From contig CAMLGD010000147.1 of NCBI GenBank assembly GCA_946479405.1, positions 1 to 8,454 on the forward strand: a DNA stretch of 8,454 nucleotides, written 5' to 3'. The notes below the pieces were generated by a model that was not told the origin of the DNA, searched no databases, and worked only from the letters and a program-made list of their open reading frames with translations. Shown here piece by piece: positions 5,818 through 8,454 of this stretch (within the stretch, counting starts at the first letter, position 1; every line of letters starts with the position of its first letter). This DNA is from an uncultured Vogesella sp. GTDB taxonomy: Bacteria > Pseudomonadota > Gammaproteobacteria > Burkholderiales > Chromobacteriaceae. Position numbers and translations under genes: made by a program.

Positions 5818-6957
5818 ATGCAAGTTTTCTGGTTTTTCCCCACTCACGGCGATGGCCGTTACCTGGGCAGTGCCGAAGGCGCCCGCACCGTCGATCATGC
5901 CTACCTGACGCAGATTGCCCGCGCCGCCGACAGCCTGGGCTTTGACGGCGCGCTGATCCCCACCGGCCGCTCCTGCGAAGACCCGTGGGTGACTGCCGCC
6001 AGCCTGATTCCGGCCACGCAGCGGCTCAAGTTCCTGGTGGCGGTACGGCCGGGCATCATGTCGCCCACCGTGGCGGCGCGCATGGCCGCCAGCTTCGATC
6101 GCCATTCCAATGGCCGCCTGCTGGTGAACGTGGTAGCCGGTGGCGACCCGGTGGAGCTGGCCGCCGATGGCAGCTGGCTCAAGCATGACGAGCGCTATGA
6201 GGCGGCCAGAGAATTCCTGCAGGTGTGGAAGGGCGTGCTGGCGGGTGAGACCGTCGATCTGGACGGCAAGCACATCCAGGTCAAGGGTGCGCAGCAGCTG
6301 TTCCCTCCGGTCAGCAAACCGTATCCGCCGCTGTACTTTGGCGGTTCGTCCGAGGCGGCGCACGAGCTGGCCGCCGAGCACGTGGACGTGTACCTGAGCT
6401 GGGGCGAGCCGCTGGACGAGGTGGCGCGCAAGATTGCCGACGTGAAGGCGCGCGCCGCCAAACATGGCCGCACGGTGAAGTTCGGCATCCGTTTGCACGT
6501 CATCGTGCGCGAGAGCAACGCAGCGGCGTGGGCGGCGGCCGAGCAGCTGATCAGCAAGCTGGACGACGCCACCATCGCCAACGCGCAAAAAACGCTGGCG
6601 CGTGCCGATTCCGAAGGCCAGCGCCGCATGGCGGCGCTGCACGGCGGCCGGCGCGACCAGCTGGAGATCGCCCCCAATCTGTGGGCCGGCATCGGCCTGG
6701 TGCGTGGCGGCGCCGGCACCGCGCTGGTGGGCGACGGCCCCACGGTGGCCAAGCGCATGCAGGAATACGCCGACTTGGGCATCGACACTTTCGTGTTCTC
6801 CGGTTACCCGCACCTGGACGAAGCCTACCGCGTGGCCGAGCTGCTGTTCCCGCATCTGCCGGGGCGACAGCAGCCGGGCAGGGCGGATGGTTTCGCCAGC
6901 CCGTTCGGCGAGATCGTTGCCAACCAGCACGTGCCCAAGTTGGCCGCAGCCTCATAA
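5818..6957 (+). CDS. ssuD: FMNH2-dependent alkanesulfonate monooxygenase SsuD
   Basis: Cytoplasmic two-component monooxygenase of 379 residues (E. coli 381), from the bacterial luciferase-like superfamily. With FMNH2 from SsuE and O2 it cleaves alkanesulfonates to an aldehyde and sulfite, which feeds cysteine synthesis. The N-terminus is [25 protein letters not shown] holds Cys53 (matching the conserved E. coli Cys54), and [11 protein letters not shown] holds Arg225 and His227. [24 protein letters not shown] is the family signature region, and [11 protein letters not shown] includes Tyr330. All these match residues reported as important in E. coli SsuD, so the enzyme looks intact. The start is supported by AAGGA at 5804-5808. 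The stop is embedded in the ssuC ribosome binding site (TAAGGAG). Confidence 0.96.
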   Translation: MQVFWFFPTHGDGRYLGSAEGARTVDHAYLTQIARAADSLGFDGALIPTGRSCEDPWVTAASLIPATQRLKFLVAVRPGIMSPTVAARMAASFDRHSNGRLLVNVVAGGDPVELAADGSWLKHDERYEAAREFLQVWKGVLAGETVDLDGKHIQVKGAQQLFPPVSKPYPPLYFGGSSEAAHELAAEHVDVYLSWGEPLDEVARKIADVKARAAKHGRTVKFGIRLHVIVRESNAAAWAAAEQLISKLDDATIANAQKTLARADSEGQRRMAALHGGRRDQLEIAPNLWAGIGLVRGGAGTALVGDGPTVAKRMQEYADLGIDTFVFSGYPHLDEAYRVAELLFPHLPGRQQPGRADGFASPFGEIVANQHVPKLAAAS

Positions 6958-6966
6958 GGAGCTGTC

Positions 6967-7752
6967 ATGAGCCACACATTGCTTTATCGCAGCGCGCGCC
7001 GCGCCGTGCCCTGGCTGGTGCCAGCCGCGCTGCTGGTCGGCTGGCAGCTGGCCTCGTGGCAGGGCTGGTTGAACCACCGCGTGCTGCCGGCACCCAGCGA
7101 GGTGCTGGCCGCCGCCTGGCAGCTTAGCGTCAGTGGCGAACTGTTGCGGCATCTGGCCAGCAGCTTTGGCCGCGCCGCCAGTGGCTTTGCCATCGGCGCC
7201 GGCCTGGGGCTGGTGCTGGGGCTGATCGCCGGCCTGTCACGCTTTGGCGAAGCGCTGTTCGACACCACGCTGCAGATGCTGCGCAACATCCCGCCGCTGG
7301 CGATCCTGCCGCTGGTGATCCTGTGGTTCGGCATCGACGAAAGCGCCAAGGTGTTCCTGGTGGCGTTCGGCACGCTGTTCCCGGTGTATCTCAACACCTA
7401 TCACGGCATCCGCTCGCTGGACCCGGCGCTGCTGGAAATGGCGCAAAGCTACGGCGTCCGCGGCCACGCGCTGTTCCGCCACGTGGTGCTGCCGGGCGCC
7501 TTGCCGTCGATCCTGGTCGGCGTGCGCTACGCGCTGGGCATCGCCTGGATCATCCTGATCGTGGCGGAAACCTTGGCCGCCAGCAGCGGCATCGGCTACC
7601 TGGCCGCCAACGCCCGCGAATTCATGCAGACCGACATCGTGGTGCTGTCCATCCTGCTGTACGCGCTACTGGGCAAGCTGGTGGATGTGGCGGCGCGGGC
7701 GCTGGAGCGGCGCTGGCTGCAGTGGCCCCCGTCCTACCTGGCGTCTAACTGA
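6967..7752 (+). CDS. ssuC: Sulfonate ABC transporter permease SsuC
   Basis: Inner membrane permease of 261 residues (E. coli SsuC 263), about six membrane helices. The first is near residues 13-31 ([18 protein letters not shown]) and the last near the C-terminus ([18 protein letters not shown]). The binding-protein-dependent transport signature that docks on the ATPase is seen from Glu157: [38 protein letters not shown] is also typical of the SsuC/TauC/NrtB group. As the only permease gene visible it probably forms a homodimer with two SsuB subunits. The start is supported by AAGGAG overlapping the ssuD stop, with nine bases between the genes; the stop is likewise fused to the next binding site (TGAGGAG). 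Confidence 0.95.
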   Translation: MSHTLLYRSARRAVPWLVPAALLVGWQLASWQGWLNHRVLPAPSEVLAAAWQLSVSGELLRHLASSFGRAASGFAIGAGLGLVLGLIAGLSRFGEALFDTTLQMLRNIPPLAILPLVILWFGIDESAKVFLVAFGTLFPVYLNTYHGIRSLDPALLEMAQSYGVRGHALFRHVVLPGALPSILVGVRYALGIAWIILIVAETLAASSGIGYLAANAREFMQTDIVVLSILLYALLGKLVDVAARALERRWLQWPPSYLASN

Positions 7753-7762
7753 GGAGACCAAC

Positions 7763-8454
7763 ATGAAACCTGACGATCTGCCGCCGCAACACGGCATCCA
7801 TCTCGCCGGCCTGCAGCGTCGCTTCGGTGCGCGCAGCGTGCTGGACGGACTGGAGCTGCATATCCCGCACGGGCAGTTTCTGGCCATTGTTGGCCGCAGC
7901 GGCTGCGGCAAGAGCACCCTGCTGCGGCTGCTGGCCGGGCTGGATGCGCCGGATGGCGGCCGCCTGCAGCAGCCAGCCGGCCAGACCGTGCGCGTGATGT
8001 TCCAGGACGCCCGCCTGTTGCCGTGGAAATCGGTGCTGGACAACGTGGCGCTGGGGCTGGCAAGTGATGGCCGCGACCGGGCGCTGGCGGCGCTGGCCGA
8101 AGTCGGCCTTGCCGACCGTGCCGGGGAATGGCCGGTGCGGCTGTCCGGCGGCCAACGTCAGCGCGTGGCGCTGGCGCGCGCGCTGGTGCACCAGCCGCAA
8201 CTGCTGCTGCTGGACGAGCCGCTGGGGGCGCTGGATGCGCTGACACGGCTGGAAATGCAGGGCCTGATCGAGCGCTTGTGGCAGCGGCATGGCTGCACCA
8301 CGGTGCTGGTCACCCATGATGTGGCCGAGGCGGTGGCGCTGGCCGACCGCGTGGTGCTGGTGGAGGCCGGCAAGGTGGCGCTGGACGTGGCCATCGAGCT
8401 GCCGCGCAGCCGCCAGCATGGCGATGCCCGCTTCGTGGCCTACGAGCAGCACAT
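7763..8454 (+). CDS. ssuB: Sulfonate ABC transporter ATP-binding protein SsuB (C-terminus cut by window)
   Basis: ATPase of the sulfonate importer; 230 codons are visible and the frame is open at the right edge. E. coli SsuB has 255 residues, so about 25 are missing. All nucleotide-binding motifs are present: Walker [10 protein letters not shown] (44-52), Q-loop [10 protein letters not shown] (Gln81), signature LSGGQRQR (127-134), Walker B LLLLDEP (147-153), D-loop GALD (155-158) and H-loop His185. [10 protein letters not shown] is characteristic of the SsuB/TauB/NrtD group. ATG 7763 is preceded by GAGGAG at 7751-7756, which overlaps the ssuC stop, so translation is probably coupled. Confidence 0.95.
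   Translation, partial: MKPDDLPPQHGIHLAGLQRRFGARSVLDGLELHIPHGQFLAIVGRSGCGKSTLLRLLAGLDAPDGGRLQQPAGQTVRVMFQDARLLPWKSVLDNVALGLASDGRDRALAALAEVGLADRAGEWPVRLSGGQRQRVALARALVHQPQLLLLDEPLGALDALTRLEMQGLIERLWQRHGCTTVLVTHDVAEAVALADRVVLVEAGKVALDVAIELPRSRQHGDARFVAYEQH

Noticed and set aside
4590..5843. 417-codon open frame on the minus strand opposite ssuE/ssuA
   Set aside because: It lies opposite two genes with clear SsuE and SsuA signatures, and its translation is R/G/H-rich without recognisable motifs.
5803..6930. 375-codon open frame on the minus strand opposite ssuD
   Set aside because: It mirrors ssuD almost exactly, the usual shadow of a high-GC gene; the + strand is the real luciferase-family enzyme.

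Overview
The window is GC-rich chromosomal DNA with GC-biased third codon positions. The proteins look betaproteobacterial, and codon use and family resemblance suggest the Chromobacterium/Neisseriales side; that placement is an inference. All main genes are on the + strand except a fragment at the left edge. No mobile element, CRISPR array, tRNA or rRNA was seen, and the genes belong to known families. The less usual material is in the non-coding DNA.

Left part (1-583): the first 37 codons of a minus-strand gene (112 to <1, coiled-coil N-terminus, possibly a soluble chemoreceptor), then about 470 bases without a gene. This gap carries what looks like a complete sigma-54 control region facing right. 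It has two GTACGG-N3-TCCG elements exactly 31 bp apart (259-271 and 290-302), a perfect IHF consensus (328-340) and a -24/-12 element (368-384). A roughly 190-nt leader with two GC-rich hairpins follows.

Middle (584-3868): a two-gene operon for a DctB-type membrane histidine kinase and a DctD-type sigma-54-dependent response regulator. The genes overlap by 8 bases and end at a clear intrinsic terminator. No dicarboxylate transporter gene is next to them in the window. The regulator has an unusual NAFTGA in place of GAFTGA.

Gap (3869-4236): about 370 bases without a convincing gene. It holds a second strong intrinsic terminator (4069-4096), an inverted repeat (4146-4167) and a hairpin that could hide the ssuE ribosome binding site (4203-4232).

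Right part (4237-8454): an ssuEADCB operon for sulfur from alkanesulfonates. SsuA binds sulfonate in the periplasm, SsuC (membrane) and SsuB (ATPase) import it, SsuE supplies reduced FMN, and SsuD oxidises the sulfonate to sulfite and an aldehyde. Gaps are short (20, 49, 9 and 10 bases). A perfect 20-bp palindrome sits between ssuA and ssuD. ssuB runs off the right edge, missing roughly its last 25 residues.
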